In this document: piece by piece, positions 63,787-64,000 of the stretch
How positions within the stretch are numbered: position 1 is the stretch's first letter
How the letters are laid out: each line of letters opens with the position of its first letter
Source of the DNA: Acidovorax sp.
Lineage (GTDB): Bacteria > Pseudomonadota > Gammaproteobacteria > Burkholderiales > Burkholderiaceae_C
Direction of reading: 5' to 3'
DNA length: 64,000 nucleotides
Assembly (NCBI GenBank): GCA_031277855.1
Contig: JAITLO010000029.1
Coordinates: 1 to 64,000, forward strand
Notes under the pieces: model-generated
Database searches by the model: none
Seen by the model: only the letters and a program-made list of their open reading frames with translations
Told to the model about the DNA's origin: nothing
Program-made: the position numbers and the translations under genes

Positions 63787-64000
63787 AAAGAATAGAGAAT
63801 GTGTCTCTTCTAAAAGAGGAAGCTTTTCAGGTTGAGAGGAAATCCTCAAGAAATAAGGATTTCACTCGCTATGGAATGAGGAATTTGGATCTCCGGCGCG
63901 TTTTCTCTCTCCATCATGCGGCCGGACTACCCGCTGGGACTTCTGTGTTATTGCTTTAGGTGTTGTATGAATATGCCGAAATCAGGAGATTCCAGTTTTC

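Noticed and set aside
63967..64000. A possible gene start (ATG AAT ATG CCG ...) at the right edge
   Set aside because: An AGGTG precedes it, but only eleven codons are visible, too few to support a gene call.

Overview
The window looks like about 64 kb of chromosome from a GC-rich betaproteobacterium of the Comamonadaceae, probably Comamonas or a close relative. This is inferred from the pyrG-kdsA-eno order, the two Bug-type solute receptors, the CcoG protein and a dispersed intergenic repeat family. No rRNA, tRNA, CRISPR array, insertion sequence or prophage was seen.

Layout. (1) 1-6379, housekeeping: the start of enolase, kdsA and pyrG leftward, then coaBC, a small membrane protein, dut and an HD-domain protein rightward. 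(2) 6565-11141: a PhoQ/PhoP-like two-component pair, two PepSY proteins and a haem/flavin ferric-reductase-like membrane protein, probably one redox or metal-stress module. (3) 11297-23416: mixed genes including an FKBP isomerase, a ribosomal oxygenase, an FMN riboswitch with ribB, TetR/MFS, AraC with a PEBP protein, a DUF5610 protein, ccoG, a MocR regulator and an EamA exporter. (4) 24079-33606, sugar catabolism: a ROK regulator, ABC ATPase, permease and binding protein, a cytosolic TIM-barrel epimerase, a Gfo/Idh/MocA dehydrogenase and a tandem pair of apparently Tat-exported epimerase-like proteins. (5) 33557-45000, acid catabolism: LysR and TetR regulators, two acyl-CoA dehydrogenases, two Bug receptors, a CoA-transferase, an acyl-CoA synthetase and an Old Yellow Enzyme.

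(6) 45279-58095 is the most unusual region. It holds a TolC-like lipoprotein, a periplasmic adaptor, a 2252-residue Ig/cadherin-repeat surface protein with an N-terminal LEPR-like motif, an inner-membrane adaptor with a cytosolic GAF-like region, and an M50-type membrane metalloprotease fused to an adaptor domain. The protease carries an N-terminal segment resembling a PqqD/RiPP-recognition fold. There is no ABC transporter, no RTX repeat and no classical signal peptide on the giant protein. It reads as a dedicated export or processing system of uncertain mechanism.

(7) 58217-64000: a ParB-like protein, the tRNA hydroxylation protein TrhP, a LysR/TauE-SafE divergent pair and a P-loop-like protein with a broken Walker A motif.

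Two intergenic repeat families recur. Family A (about 100-150 bp, six copies plus a fragment) mostly sits right after stop codons and supplies the stop codon of the EamA gene. Family B (about 115 bp with 13-bp terminal inverted repeats) occurs twice, directly after stop codons.
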